The notes: a model not told the origin generated them from the sequence alone. A DNA stretch of 64,000 nt from Euptelea pleiosperma (GCA_035048495.1 CM068546.1:10218435-10282434), one strand, 5' to 3'. Shown: positions 11,341 through 23,785, counted from the first letter of the stretch. Numbers and translations are program-made.

Positions 11341-11529
11341 TCCAAGATGTCATATTACAGATCATGCTCCACCAGAGTCAACTGTCAGCTGTGCCAATCA
11401 CACCCACATATCCTCCACGAGATCCCATAGATCTCTATGCAATCTCACAGATTCTACCCACATATCCTCCATGAGATTTCATAGATCTTACCTTTCCTTA
11501 ATTCCCTTTATCACTTCAATCAAGCAATC

Positions 11530-12378
11530 CATCTTTCTGTAAATAGAATATTTGCATGTACTACAACAGTTGTATATATATCTGGTATCTCTATTTTTAA
11601 ATAGATACCATTCTCAATGAAATTCAAGCAAGAACATCCAGAGGATCTCTGCGATTTAACATGGTATCAGAGCCTTAAGGCCTGGGAGGTTGCTGGTTCA
11701 AGTCTCCAGCTAAGTGTATTCCTGTTGAGGGGGCGTGTTAGAGGATGATGTTATCTCGTGCATGTGTTGTGTTGGCCCGATGACCTGTTACTTACATAGT
11801 TGTTTCGCCTTCCCCAACAAATAGATCTTTTGGGGTAAATGGTTCTTCCCCATTATGACCAATGTGCAAAATGAACTTGACTCCTCTGCTTCACCTTTTT
11901 TTTCTCCATTCCTCTAACAGTCCGGGCCACATTCTCATAAGTTTCAAGGAGATAACTTTGCAACATGATCCCGAGCCATGCGCATGGCTCTTATGGCCAA
12001 AAATAAATTTGGCTTTATTGATGGATCTATTCCTAAACCTGATTCTTCCGATCCCACACTCTTCCAATGGGAGCGTTGCAATCAGATGATTTATTTTTGG
12101 CTGCTAAGTTCTATTTACATGGATATAGCCAATAGCGTCATGTAAGCAAATTCTACACGTGAAGTTCGATCGATCTTCATGATCGTTTTTCTCAGCAAAA
12201 TGCTCCCCGAGTTTATCAAATCACTCGTGCCATCGTTACCAACCAAAAAGACTCCTCGTCCATTGCTGTCTACTTTACCAAACTCAAGGCCATGGGATGA
12301 ACTCTCATCTATAACTCTGTTCCGCCATGCGCTTGTGGATCTTCCAAAACTCTTTCTGATATTCTTCAGAAAGAAATG
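11530..12378 (+). mobile_element. Copia LTR-retrotransposon fragment (LTR end, PBS, gag start)
   Basis: An LTR ends in TTTAACA at 11661 and is followed by TGGTATCAGAGCC, the initiator-Met tRNA primer-binding site. About 280 bp later come gag residues MRMALMAKNKFGFIDGSI and FQWERCNQMI, then a shifted frame resembling FSQQNAPRVYQITRAI. This is a decayed Copia gag (UBN2 type). It stops where the CACTA end begins. The LTR start is uncertain. Confidence 0.7.
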
Positions 12379-12682
12379 TTAGCGACGATCGATGATGGCA
12401 CCGGCCGCCGCTAAAAGCTAATATTAGCGACAGTCAGAATAAAACGTCATTAAAAGGTTGCATTCGCGGTGGTCAGTGGCCGCTGCTGAAAGGTCGATTT
12501 AGATGCGGTTTTTCTGGCCGCCGCTATAAGTGAGTATTAGCAACGGTCATTCCGCCGCTAATACAAATTTGTCCGCCAGTAATAATTGTTTTCCCCACGA
12601 CTTTATCGGCGGTCATTTTGGAGGGGGGCGACACTAAAACCTTTAGCGACGGCCGCCGCTAATACCCTCTTATCTTGTAGTG
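12379..12682 (-). mobile_element. CACTA (En/Spm) transposon end fragment
   Basis: The right edge reads CACTACAAGATA on the minus strand (12671-12682), the hallmark terminus of CACTA elements. Subterminal repeats TTAGCGACGGCCGCCGCTAA and variants fill the fragment. The other terminus is missing. Confidence 0.75.
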
Positions 12683-13104
12683 TTTTGATCTTTTTTTATA
12701 ACTTAATTAGAACCTATTTGGATGGAATTCTTATTTGGACTGGAAAAGTATTAGACCATTTCATTTGATTTGGGTAGTGGGTCTCCGATGGAAACTCATT
12801 GACCCCTAAATTAGTTAAGAATTATAATTCAACCACAAGTTCTTAACAAAGAACCCAAGTGTAAAACTAGATCGTAACCATCCAATGAATTTTTGTCTTT
12901 TAACTAGGCACTAAAGTAGTTTGATCAATAGTGATGATTCGCGTGATTTTTTAAATTAATACTAATAAATACTAACTGGTGGCTAGAAAAGTTTAAACAA
13001 ATTTGATTTTTGTATTGATTTACACTAGAGTTGATCCCAAAATCTATTAGAAGTTGTTACGTGAGATAACTCATCACCCCATTTAGAAGTTGACCATATT
13101 TATA
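12683..13104. other. No feature seen
   Basis: AT-rich sequence with no recognised element. ATTTATA at 13098-13104 is the left target duplication of the next element. Confidence 0.5.
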
Positions 13105-14351
13105 AGGGAATTTTTGACATACCCCCATGTTACGTTTGAAATTAGACATACCCCCACAATTTGAAAAAGTTGACATACGCCCCATGATCCGATCAACCGT
13201 ATGTTGATTGGTTTTTTACTTAAATTGACTAACTTATTTTATTGAAAGGACAAAAATGCCCCTTTCTTCAACATTAGAACAAGTGGGTTTGAGTCAAAAC
13301 CCTAACCCTAAATCAAACGCCGGTTTTGGATGGCCAATCATGACTTAGGTAGGTTGGTTGCCCATCACCGGCGACCAGCCCACCAGAGTCTCTTGGTCGT
13401 CCGACTACCAAGGTGCTTCTGTTGTTCTTCTATTCATGGTACTTTACCTTTGTCTATTTGGTACTCATTTACTTCCAAGTATTCACCACCAAGCAAATGG
13501 TGAACCTATGGAAGACTTATGTGAACTTCTCTGCCATTCTTATGGGTTCCCATGGGCAAACAAAAGGGGTCTTTGGCTTTCTTTAATAACCCGGCAATGC
13601 AGCTGATTTGAATAGTAAATAAATCTCCATGATTTGTTTTACTAACCTTGTGGAAGATGAAATCTGATTGATCTCACTTGGACTGAATGACTTTTATGAA
13701 TTACCCATTACCATATCCGTGTCTGGTTGCCAAACAGACCCTTTGGGTAATCCGTGTCTTGTGAGTCTTCATTCCAGATCTGAGATGGAAATACCCACTC
13801 CATGAATACATTTTAGCTCTAATCTTTGTTGTAGGTATGATCCTTTTCACCTTGGCGGACGCCCACACGTCTCCGAACTTCACTGTGATTGGCGTCGTGA
13901 TGGTAATAGGTGCTCTAATCATAGATTCCTTTTGGGTAATTTTCACGAAGCAATCTTTACCATGAACCCCGAAACAATATAGGTGATCTGTGTTTCCACC
14001 TAAACATAAGATTTTTCTCAAAAATCTTCTTTTTTTTTAGAAAATGTTGAAATTTTAAATTACTCACCAGAGTGATAGTCGGCAGGCCCCTATGGGTTGG
14101 TCGCCGATGATGGGCGGCCAACCTATCGGAGTCTGATGACCAGCCGAATTAGGGTTTTGACTCAAAACACATTTGCTCTAAGGTTGAAGAAAGTGACATT
14201 TTTGTCATTCTAAAAAAATAAGTTAGTCAATTTGGATAAAAAATAGTCAACGTACAGTTGACTGGATCACTGGGGTATGTCAGATTTTTCAAATTATAGG
14301 GGGTATGTCAAATTTCAAACATAACATAAGGGGGTATGTCAAAAATTCCCT
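13105..14351. mobile_element. Foldback DNA transposon, about 230-bp inverted arms
   Basis: Starts AGGGAATTTTTGACATAC and ends GTATGTCAAAAATTCCCT. ATTTATA flanks both sides (13098-13104 and 14352-14358). The arms (13105-13340 and 14120-14351) are inverted copies that repeat GACATACCCCC. The middle (13341-14119) has no protein I recognise. Long arms with a 7-9 bp duplication fit a Mutator-type foldback, but the class is inferred. Confidence 0.75.
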
Positions 14352-15600
14352 ATTTATAATGTAAATGTAATTGTCATATTAATTATTTCAAAACTTTTTT
14401 TTTTCACAAACACTAGTGTCTACTCTAAAATTTTCCATTACTGAGCTAAGTTTCCACACATACACCACGTGGCATAAATACTCATATTCAAACGCCATCT
14501 CAATCATTTATGGGTTGTACACTTTTGACACGTACCCGTAACGAACTATGTACTAAAATTTTAAAATAGAAACTTTATTTATATTATTCAATAATTCTGA
14601 TTTTGGAGTTATGGGCAATCAAGGAAGTGATCTAACGGCTTGGATTTTGGATTGATTAGCTGATCTTAAAAGGCGGACGGTTCAGATTCAAAGCCGATTA
14701 TTGGTGTCTAGGTGGGCCCAACATATGCCACGTGGTATTTATCAAGGTCGAACTGGCTAAGAGGTTTATTTTTGCGTACGAATGGAGGATGAAGTAGTTT
14801 TTTTTTTTTCGGGAGATGAACGGTTGAGATTAATTCATTCATCGCATATCGGCAATTTGTAAGAGTTAAATGGAAGCTGCATGTTGTGTCGAAAGAAATA
14901 TGAAAAAGATGTAACCAATATTAGAAAGGTAGACAGCGCAAAAAATCAACCCATGAAAATGATTCCAATCAAATCCTTAAAAAATACTAATCAGGCTGAT
15001 TTTTTGCACGTAGGTCCACCTAGGGATGGGCCAAACATCGATACGGTCAGTGATCTCTACCGTTGTGCCACGTGTGAGGCCATAATACCAAACATGATGG
15101 TTGTGGGCCTACTCTAAAATTTACCATTACCGAGCTAAGTTTCCTCACGTACCAAACATGTAGGCACGTGGCATAGATACTCTCATACTCATATTCAAAC
15201 GCAGTCATGTGAGAGTTGTCATGGGTTCTTGTCAAATGTACATGCATTAATGATTGAGATTGGTTACTTGTCAAATCGAACAACTGATTTGGCAGCATAG
15301 TTCAAATCTCAGGATCAGAGGCTGAATCGGTGAGCTCCGATCCCGATCTGAATCGGTCCATCCGGATTGGTCCGATCCAGAGTGGGATTGGTACACCTCG
15401 CCCAATCCAAAGTGAGTCTTCTTTGGAAAACAGTGATCTCGGGGCGAGACATATCCATTTTTGGATTGGATCGGTAGGCTTTGATCCGGATCCGGATCGG
15501 CCGATCCAGACCGGGATCAGCCTAGACTGCTTTGAACCATGTTTCATGGCCCACATTTAGAGATCTTGAAAGCTAATTCAATTACAAGAAGAGAAAATGT
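14352..15600. repeat. R2 copies with nested MITE and word-tiled insert
   Basis: 14359-14935 is an R2 copy (minus relative to 3150-3480). 14945-15080 is a half copy of the CACGTG foldback family ending GTGCCACGTGTGA. 15100-15600 is a second R2 piece interrupted near 15302-15546 by a word-tiled insert (CATAGTTCAAA ... TTTGAACCATG, interior GATCCGGATCGG words). The uninterrupted R2 text at 11060-11110 shows the junction. Confidence 0.6.
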
Positions 15601-16424
15601 GAGTGGCAAAGGCAAAATAGCATTACATTCAATGAGAATAAATAGGTTAAAAGGGAATTCTATTTTAGTCTAACTTTTGAGGCACATGTGCTACTTCTGT
15701 TGCTACCAGACATAATGGTAGTAGTGTTGGAAGATAGAACAATAAACACGAAGATACAAACACACGACATAGAGATTTACGTGGGTCCCTTGAGATCGAG
15801 GAATGTCTACGGACTCACACAGATTTTACTATGCTCTGAGGCAAAATAAAACACTCACGATACAATGAATAATCGTCTCATGCAAACCGAGGTTCTCTAG
15901 CGCCCTACACAGTTACCATCAAACTCCACATAACAAGTAGTACATACCATAGTTAGGAATTCGGAGTGCGAATACTGAAAATGTTTGATTACAATTCCAG
16001 TTTGTCATTTTAATGCTTTAAAATATTTGAGAAAAATAATTTAAAAATAAAAAAATTAAAATATTGACAATTTTTTGTCTTATAAAATGATTTTTCATGT
16101 GCGAAACTTAATAATCCAGGAATAATTCGATAAGTTAGTGAATCATTCGAGAGTAATTTGATTATGTTGAAATATATATGCATGAATTTTTCCAAACCTT
16201 TGAATAGGACGATGTTCGATTCCTCTTTTTTTTTTTTTAATAACTCGTGCGGTTCGTGAATTATTAGTGAATAGTTTGAGAATTTACTATGGTACATACT
16301 TCCATCATTTATAATAATAATACTCCTATCACTAAAGTGTCCAAATTGTGAATCCAAAATTTAGCCATAACATTATCGTTATGACGGTCGTAACGGGTCA
16401 CATTAGTCACATCTTAGTAAATAA
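15601..16424. other. No gene seen
   Basis: AT-rich. 15727-15960 (from TGTTGGAAGATAGAACAATA, with GATTTACGTGGGTCCC) looks like degraded transposon sequence, but I cannot classify it. Confidence 0.35.
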
Positions 16425-18776
16425 CTAGGAATCAATAGCCCGTGCTTAGCACGGGCACAGTAAAAGGAATATTTTTTTTTTTTTTTTTGTATATACAATT
16501 ATATTTTATTTTGACACTTATATAATGTTAAAAAAATAATTATTATTGTGTTAATGGTACATGTGTGTGGACTATACCTATTCAAACTTTTACGTTCACC
16601 TCACATTGCCTATTAAAAATAAGACATTTTATGATTTTTGTGATATATATCACTTCTATGATTTGGTGATATATAGATATAGATTTGTCGAACATTTAGT
16701 TTAGGCATCTTAACCCCTAACATCTAGTGACACATGTCAGAGAGGACATGGGCACCTTAAAGAACCAGTGCGCATCTCCCTTAAAATGCAATGTTACACA
16801 GTTTTTAGAGATCAATGATGAATCGTATTCCTATAGCACTCTATTTCTCTCTGAGAACCAATATTAGACTAATTACCATGAAGTTTTTTTATACACTTTT
16901 CAAAAGTTATAATATTAAGAGAAAAATGAATGAAATTTTGTTGCAGAATGTTGCATATTTGAGATTATAGGCGATGGGCCCACAAACTGCATGGATGCTT
17001 CGCACACCTCTTGATAGACACATACACAAAAAGTTAGATTGATTGGTGAACTCTAGAAGTTATATATTTAAAAATAAAATAAAATAAAATCCATCAAAAT
17101 CCAATGCCAATGCAACGTTTAGATATCACAATAATCATAAATTAAGTTATAAATGAACCTGCAGACTAAAAACTAAGCTTGATGGTGATGTCAAGCGTAA
17201 GGATCAAAACCTATGACAGTACAACAATTGATAGAAGACTTAAATTCAACGGTTAGAAACAATTAATCAGGCTGATTGTAGGTCCATCTACTATTTAAAT
17301 CCATCAGTAAGTCATTGCTCCCAAAATTATTTAGAACCAATTTTTTTTTTTTGTGCATATACGATGTTTAAATATACATTTTGATTACAACCCAAACAAT
17401 AAACACAAACACTTGATTCAAGATCTCTATTCCATTTCTAAAGTAAAATAAAGTAGAATACAAATCAAAATCAAAATTAATTAAAAAGGAAAATAAATCT
17501 AAAAAAAAATACCTGATAGAAGATGAATAGTTGACAACGCCTTAGGGAAAAAAGAATGGGAGACGCATATGGCAACCATTCTTTTATCTTATCGATTTGT
17601 TTATAAAAATAAAAAAATAAAAAAAAAGGGGTGAAGTTTCTGGAAATTTTTTTTTTTTGAAGAACAACAGATAATATAATTGTCTTTACTTAAAACCAAA
17701 TCTCAATCGTCTTAGCAGTGTCCGATGATCGGTGTCAAATCCTTTGAAACAGTGTTCTATTTGCAGACTTGTTTGAATATGTCTCATGTATGTAGCTTAT
17801 GACACCTCAAAAATCTCTGCATATTGCTCAATATCTAGAACAAATAAAATAAATAAAATTACGATTTGGGATTTAGCACTTAGAGTATTAGAGGTAAGAG
17901 ATGTGAGAGATTAGAGCTAGAAAGGAATGAGACCTTTCAAATACCATCAAATCGTTTTTTGTTCAACACGAGTAATGGGGGAGATAGAGAGACATCTTGG
18001 AGAGCCGTACATGCTGTAAAGTAAGAGGCATCTTGGAATTAAAAACACGAATAGGGTTTTGAACCGTTTTGAAGTGTAAAGGATTTTTTTAGAATTTAAG
18101 AGATGTTAAAGGGGTTGGGTTTCGCTAACCAACATTTTTGACCAACACCTTGGTGGACCCGCATAGAGGATGAATCAATGGCTGATTTTGGGTGAGGATG
18201 ATCTCCTCACCATATAGATAACCCCAACAAAAAATCAGCCCATTCTGAAATTTCTAACCCCGTTAAATGTGGTTTTCAAGTTACACAGTAAAAATCGATG
18301 GTCCATAATTCTTCAACTTCTAAACCAGTCTATGAATATCAAAGTGATTTGAATTTTTGTGAGGATGATCTCCTCACCATATAGATCATCTTCACTAAAA
18401 ATCAGCCATTGATTCATCTCCTATGAGGGTACACCAAGGTGTTGGTCAAAAATGTTGGCACCGAACCCAACCCATGTTAAAGAGGTTCAAGGGTATTTTT
18501 AAAAAAAATGGAAACATCGCCACCTCAGCAGTGTTGGGGGGTTTTAGAGGATTAATGAAGATGGTTTTAATAGGAGTAAACGTTTGGGATCAAAGAGGTT
18601 GGAAGAGTAAAGGTTTTTGTTAAGATAAAGTCCAATATATCCTTGTAGTTTAGTAACATTAAAGCAAGTGTGAAGGGGTTATTTTTGAAAAAACTAAAAA
18701 GAGGGTATATTTGGAAAAATCGATAGAAAAAAGATGGAGAGAGTGCCACCTCAGCAGTGCCGAGCTTTAGTATAGA
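16425..18776 (-). mobile_element. Non-autonomous Helitron, 2.35 kb
   Basis: Read on the minus strand it starts TCTATACTAAAGC (18776) preceded by A, and ends CTAG (16425) followed by T, the A|T insertion site of Helitrons. Eleven bases before the CTAG lies a perfect stem, GCCCGTGCTTAGCACGGGC (16438-16456). No Rep/helicase is visible. The motif CACTGCTGAGGTGGC occurs twice near the 5' end (about 18523 and 18750). A foldback MITE is nested at 18112-18474. No captured gene was recognised. Confidence 0.75.
18112..18474. mobile_element. Foldback MITE, GATGAATCAATGGCTG family
   Basis: The left arm has TTTTTGACCAACACCTTGGTG and GATGAATCAATGGCTGATTT; the right arm is its inverted copy. A GTGAGGATGATCTCCTCAC hairpin occurs in each half. 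Relatives are at 30303-30650 and 30771-30995. Confidence 0.75.
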
Positions 18777-19800
18777 TAATAGATGGTAAGAATATTAATA
18801 AATTTTTTTCAAAAAAATCTTAAGGTTAAAAATGGTTTTTCTTTTTAAAATAATGGTCATTATAATAAAATAACAGCAGTCATAATGGATATTCTTTTTT
18901 ATGTAAAAAAGAGTTATAACAGGAAATAACGTAAAGGGGTCGGCCGTTGTAATGGTTGTTTTTTAAACTATGGTTAAAATCATGGAAAATTTCCCAGATA
19001 ATTAACTATATTGGAGTTTATAACCCAACCGACAATAACTTTATTGAAATCCGCACAAAAGCAATGATTTTGAGTTTACCCTCAACTGTTTTGGCTAAAC
19101 TCGAAAATGCCATACAAAAGGCACTGAACGCCGCACTTGCCACACCTGCAACAACTTGCAACAAAAGGCAGGCATTGTACGCAAGGATCCTTCCCAATAA
19201 AGCTTGATCTTGGAGGCCATAAGCTTAATCGTCTAATTGCAGAGGAGAAGATCAAACGGTTCGAAGATGTGGAAATCACCGTTCTGCCACCTATATGCGA
19301 ACAATCACATCTACGTGTCATACAAGTAAAGAATGATTACTATTGCCAACGTGGCAAAAATTTATGGGAGTCATAGTATTAGATGAGAGCCCGTTGGTTT
19401 ACTCTGTCGAAACTATCTCATGGCTACCATTATTCCCTCCCAAACGCTCTAGTCGATCAATTCCAAGATCTCATTTATCTATCTACACTATGTATTGTAA
19501 TGGCATAATGGACACCTTAGAATTAAAAAAAAACAACAAGAGGATTTAATAATTTGGTCCTTTACCAAAAGAAAAATATTTATCTGTTGTAGTGCAAGTA
19601 AAAAATGTGTGGTCGTAATAATAAAGACCACATGTTGAATTAGGGCCCACATGTATTAAAGGAGACATTCCAAAAGTGATGTGGACCCCACTTCGGCTTG
19701 TGGCCTTCATTACTGCAACGTCACCCTTGCAATTGCAACATGGCAGCCAAAATTTTTCTCTTTGTCAAATGGCCCTATTTTATGATTGGTGTGTCTAGAG
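18777..19800. other. Word-tiled remnant and unassigned sequence
   Basis: 18828-18965 is a diverged AAGGTTAAAAA ... TTTTTTAAACTATGG element with AATGGTCATTATAA words. 18966-19560 contains short open frames on both strands (for example one with LGGHKLNRLIAEEKIKRFED), but I recognise no protein and see no splice context. Nothing is assigned from 19560 to 19800. Confidence 0.4.
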
Positions 19801-19809
19801 ATCTAGGGA

Positions 19810-20240
19810 TGTCAATGGTTCGGTTCCATTTTGGTTCCTAAGGTACCTAAAACTGGAACCGATATTGCTGGTTCTTATTGGTTACAGTTCTCAAAATGAT
19901 GGATCCTGAACTAGAACTGATTATTTGGTTCTAGTCGGTTTCAGTTTCGGTTCCATGTTTATTGGTTCAAATCTTGATAATGTTACAATTTTAACACTAT
20001 ATTTTTTATATTGGTTCCAATTCCTATCGGTTCGTTCTAGTTCTTCTCAGTTTCGGGTTCAAATCTAACTACCAAGAGTCGTAATCATTATTTTTGGCTT
20101 GGGTCTGATTATTCTTTTTCAGTCTGTTCCCAAAAATGTGGAACCGGAATCAATGTTTTCAATTTTGGTTCTGATTCAGTTTTGTTGTAAGCCAGATAAG
20201 ATTACTAAAAATAGACCAACAAACAAAATCAATCCCTTCC
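19810..20240. mobile_element. Word-tiled element, GTCAATGG end, GGTTCC words
   Basis: The left end TAGGGATGTCAATGG resembles the elements at 9474 and 25648. The interior repeats GGTTCC, GGAACC and CGGTTT. The expected right inverted end is not visible, so it is probably truncated. Confidence 0.5.
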
Positions 20241-20329
20241 ATCATGGGTTTAAGCTTGATCTACCTCTAAGGCCTCAGAGATCCAAAGAGGAAGGGAACC
20301 GACCCAGATACAGAGAGAGTTAAAAGTAT

Positions 20330-20628
20330 GAGCCTGTTGGGTATAGAGTGAGAAGAGTTATTTGTTACACGACCAGAGAAAGAAAGAAATATGAGCAAAA
20401 GAGGAAGCTATGTCCAAAATAGTCCCACAAATCCCAACTGAAAACCATTCAGCTTCAGTTGCGCTGCAGCAGATCAATCAGCTCTTTTGCATCAAATTCC
20501 ACCAAAATAAAATCGAAACCCACTTGACGAACTGATTGGATCCCGACTGGGATAGCCTGCGCCCTCCGCTAACCCAGCTCAGCCTAAACAACCTCCTACT
20601 AAAAACAAACGAAGCCAAAGCATCTCTA
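20330..20628 (-). mobile_element. LINE RNase H domain, 3' part (continues from 22107)
   Basis: The minus strand reads ILRDALASFVFS ... VEFDAKELIDLLQRN ... AEWFSVGICGTILDIASSFA in interrupted frames, typical of the RNase H end of plant L1 elements. Across the solo LTR it joins exactly to FNTDAS ... KYGVGF at 22107. Confidence 0.7.
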
Positions 20629-20633
20629 AGAAT

Positions 20634-22101
20634 TGAAATTCAGTCCGTTCTCTTTATTCAGAGTACCCAGAAGGGGGGTTAATTATGTATTAATTAAAAC
20701 TTACTTTAACCTAAACAGTTTTACTGGTCTGGTAGGGTGATGAACTCGCATGCCACAATGAAACAGTTGATTGATAAATGAAAGATTATCTCAACCGACT
20801 TGAATCAAATATATCTCCGTGATATATTCTCTTCTTTGTCGTTTGGGTTAATCAACACAATTAGCAGAATAAACAATCCACAAGACAATGAGTTTTTACG
20901 TGAAAACCTTAGCCAAGGAAAACCACGAGACCACGTCTAGATGGAAAGTATCACTAACTGAAAAGTTACGAGTTACAAAAGTTACTTACGTAGTACCGTT
21001 GTAAATGCAGCTTTCAACCTTAGCCAATGATTACCACCGGTGTATCCACATCCTTTGGCTCAATGCTACGAATCCACGCGCGCCCTCCCAATCACGAAGC
21101 CTTTACCGCTTGTTTAGTTTAGTACCACAAACCTACATTTGATTAGTACACCCCGGTCTTAATTCTCAACACTCTAGTCTCTACTGAAGGTGAATGATTT
21201 AGTACACCCTGAACGTCAAGTTGCTCAAATGGTGTTGAGTCACATCATTACTCTTTGACTAACTAAGTTAATGTTCTAAATAGAAAACCTAAATAGAATG
21301 AGGATCAAACACTAAGCTTTGATATTAAGGAAGACAAAAACCTTACAAGGTAAATAGTGAAAGCTAGGGTTTTTTTTCTTCAAACAAGGATTATTCTTAA
21401 TTTAGAAAGCTAACTCTTTTTTTTCGCGTTGTGTGTTTTGTTTAGCTCAGGAGTTTTCTATTTATAAGAATATGGAACCCCAAGGTCGTGCAAGTAGTAG
21501 GATAGAGGGAGCACAAAAACTAGATCTGAAATTTGATAACTTCTACAAAGTCCAATCGATTGGACTGTACAGATGGGTTTTTATTCATGGTTGCAATCGA
21601 TTGTACTTAGGGTCCAATCGATTGGTTTTAACAGTCCAATCGATTGTAAAGTAAACTCCAATTGATTGTACCTTGGGAAGTTTTTGTCCCGTACTCTACA
21701 ATCATTCAGACTTGTCCAATCGATTGTAAAGTAAACTCTAATCAATTGGACTTCCCTTAGTCAATAATATTACTTCTTTGAGCACGAATTTGATTTGGGT
21801 TTGTCCTTTTACTTAGTTCAACCACTAAAAGGATTTTAATATCCTATTCCTATGGTGACTAAGTCACTTACATTCCTATGTGAGCGGACACGATCTTCAA
21901 CGGGCGAATAATAGTTACTCAGATGACTCAAGTCATCAACCATTTGATTCTTGCGATCTTCGTCTTTTAATCTTCACATAGTCGACGAAGAATGCGTACC
22001 ATAACAACTTCGAAGCTATACTGGTGCTCGTATGAACGGTTCCAAGAATGTTTGTCAAATGGAATCTTTGCCAAAACTATAATAAAAAATTATTCTTTAC
22101 A
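20634..22101 (-). mobile_element. Solo LTR (family LTR-W), copy 2
   Basis: On the minus strand it starts TGTAAAGAATAA at 22101 and ends TTTCA at 20634. The target duplication is ATTCT on the minus strand (AGAAT at 20629-20633 and 22102-22106). It is 1468 bp and aligned end-to-end with copy 1. TATAAAT lies at 21460-21466 (minus), and an AATCGATT array lies at 21549-21760. No internal domain remains. Confidence 0.9.
21549..21760 (-). repeat. AATCGATT palindrome array, copy 2
   Basis: Five exact AATCGATT words (most within CCAATCGATTG) and two one-mismatch variants lie in about 210 bp upstream (minus strand) of the LTR TATA box. The number and spacing of words differ from copy 1, although the two LTRs align around the array. 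Confidence 0.85.
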
Positions 22102-22106
22102 AGAAT

Positions 22107-22700
22107 AAAACCTACACCATACTTATGGGATTTCTTCTACTAAGAAGCATCCGTGTTAAACTTGAGAGGAAGGTCCAGGGGATTCGAGATCTGGATGAAA
22201 GCTGGGATGGAATTAAGGATAGATGAAGGAGATTGATGGGAGAACGAATGAACAAATTGGTTGCAAGTCAACCAGAGGTGCCAAAGAAGGCAACAAGATA
22301 TTGCAACCACTTGTTACCAAATAAATATTCTGATAAGATACAATTAACCCAATCTAAAATATCAGCAGGTTTAAACAACCTTCAGTATGCAAATATAGAG
22401 GGGAGGCAAACCAAATATGTGCACTAAAAGGACAAAAAAGGGCATGAAAAGCATCCTCCCGAGAGTGAGAGTAGAGGGGGTAGAGGGGAGAGGCTGACAG
22501 AATACATGAAGCTATCTTAGCATGAGTTGGGAGTATATCCCTTAGTATGCGCCAAACAAAAATTGAGCCTGAAAAATTATAGGAGTAGACTAGATGTGGG
22601 ACTAGTTAATAGAAGGGAAAGGCAGGGAAGGGATGGGTGTGTGGTGGGATTGAAGCAAACGATACGTCGATTTCACAGAGAATTTTCCCTTAGGACGAGG
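22107..22700 (-). mobile_element. LINE zf-RVT and RNase H start
   Basis: The minus strand shows a degenerate zf-RVT region (residues like HIWFASPLYLHTEGC, CPF) and then FNTDAS and KYGVGF, the start of an L1 RNase H domain. It is broken by stops. The element resumes after the solo LTR at 20628. Confidence 0.6.
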
Positions 22701-23380
22701 GGCTTAGAATATACGATCATGATAAACAAAGAATACTCAAATTTATATAAGTATTCACTGTCTAATCAATTGTAATTAATGCAAAGGACAATAGAGAAGT
22801 GATCCGGTGTATGGGGGTGGTGTGAACGTGCGTATATGAAAAAGGGTGATTGGGCATTGAGGCCTTTTAGGCGCTTTATAATCAATCTTAATGATTGGAT
22901 CATCGAACGAACGTGATCAGATGTATGTCCAATGAATAAATTAGCAGTTAAGATGGTCCAATGGACCCAACAGAATCAATATTGACTATAAGATCATATA
23001 GATCTAACGATTCTTAGACATAACTGCTAATAACTAACCCAGACTTGCTAAGAACTTGCTAAGAATTGATCTAGACCGCAGGATCAAACATAACTGCTTA
23101 TAACTAACTCTGATCTGCCCAAAATTGATCCAGACCACATGATTAATTCGTGTCTTTTTAGAATAGCCACAATTTGATCTATAAAAGAGATGGCTTTTTG
23201 GTGGATAAACACACTAAAAATCAACTTGATTGATGATTTCTAACCATTGGATTCACTATCCAAGAAACATGCTTGAATCCAACGGCTAGAATCATTTCCT
23301 AAAAAGTACTAAAATCTATGGTTAAAGATAATCAATCAGGTTGATTTTTGGATTGTATATCCAATAATCAGTGTGATAAA
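22701..23380. other. No gene; partial foldback arms
   Basis: 22860-23170 has repeated text (ATAACTGCT ... TAACTAACYC ... GATC twice). 23190-23365 resembles inner parts of the MITE at 23385-23785. Nothing else was recognised. Confidence 0.35.
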
Positions 23381-23384
23381 AATC

Positions 23385-23785
23385 CGGAAAAAGATGTAAC
23401 AAGGTATGCATGAAACATTTTCAAATGTGGAAGCACAGTTTTTGTTACTCACCACTGTCATCTGGGCCCAATGACCGCATGGATATTTATCCCACCCCTT
23501 GGTGGATATACCCACCAAAAATCACCTTGATTGGTAATCTTTAACCATTAAATTTTAGCACTTTTGAAGGCGTTCTTATAGCCATTGAATGCAACCATTT
23601 TTTTTAGTACTAAAACCAATGGATAAAAATCATCAAACAAGCTGATTTGTGGTATGAATGTCTACTAATGGGTGGGCTAAATATCCATGCGGTCAGTGGG
23701 CCCAGATGGCAGCGGTGACCATCAAAAACGTCGCTTCCGCATTTGAAAAAATCTCAAGTGTACCTTGTTACATCACGACCCAAAA
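23385..23785. mobile_element. Foldback MITE, GTCAGTGGGCCC family
   Basis: Opposed arms carry GATGTAACAAGGTA / TACCTTGTTACATC near the ends, then TGGGCCCAATGACCGCATGG / CCATGCGGTCAGTGGGCCCA. The centre is AT-rich. Related to 33678-34086 and 32985-33205. Confidence 0.7.

Noticed and set aside
13297..13318. Telomere-like CCCTAACCCTAAA
   Set aside because: Only about two units, inside a foldback arm; too short to call an interstitial telomere.
18956..19376. Small genes at 19 kb
   Set aside because: Frames are short, have no family motif and no splice signals; left as unassigned.
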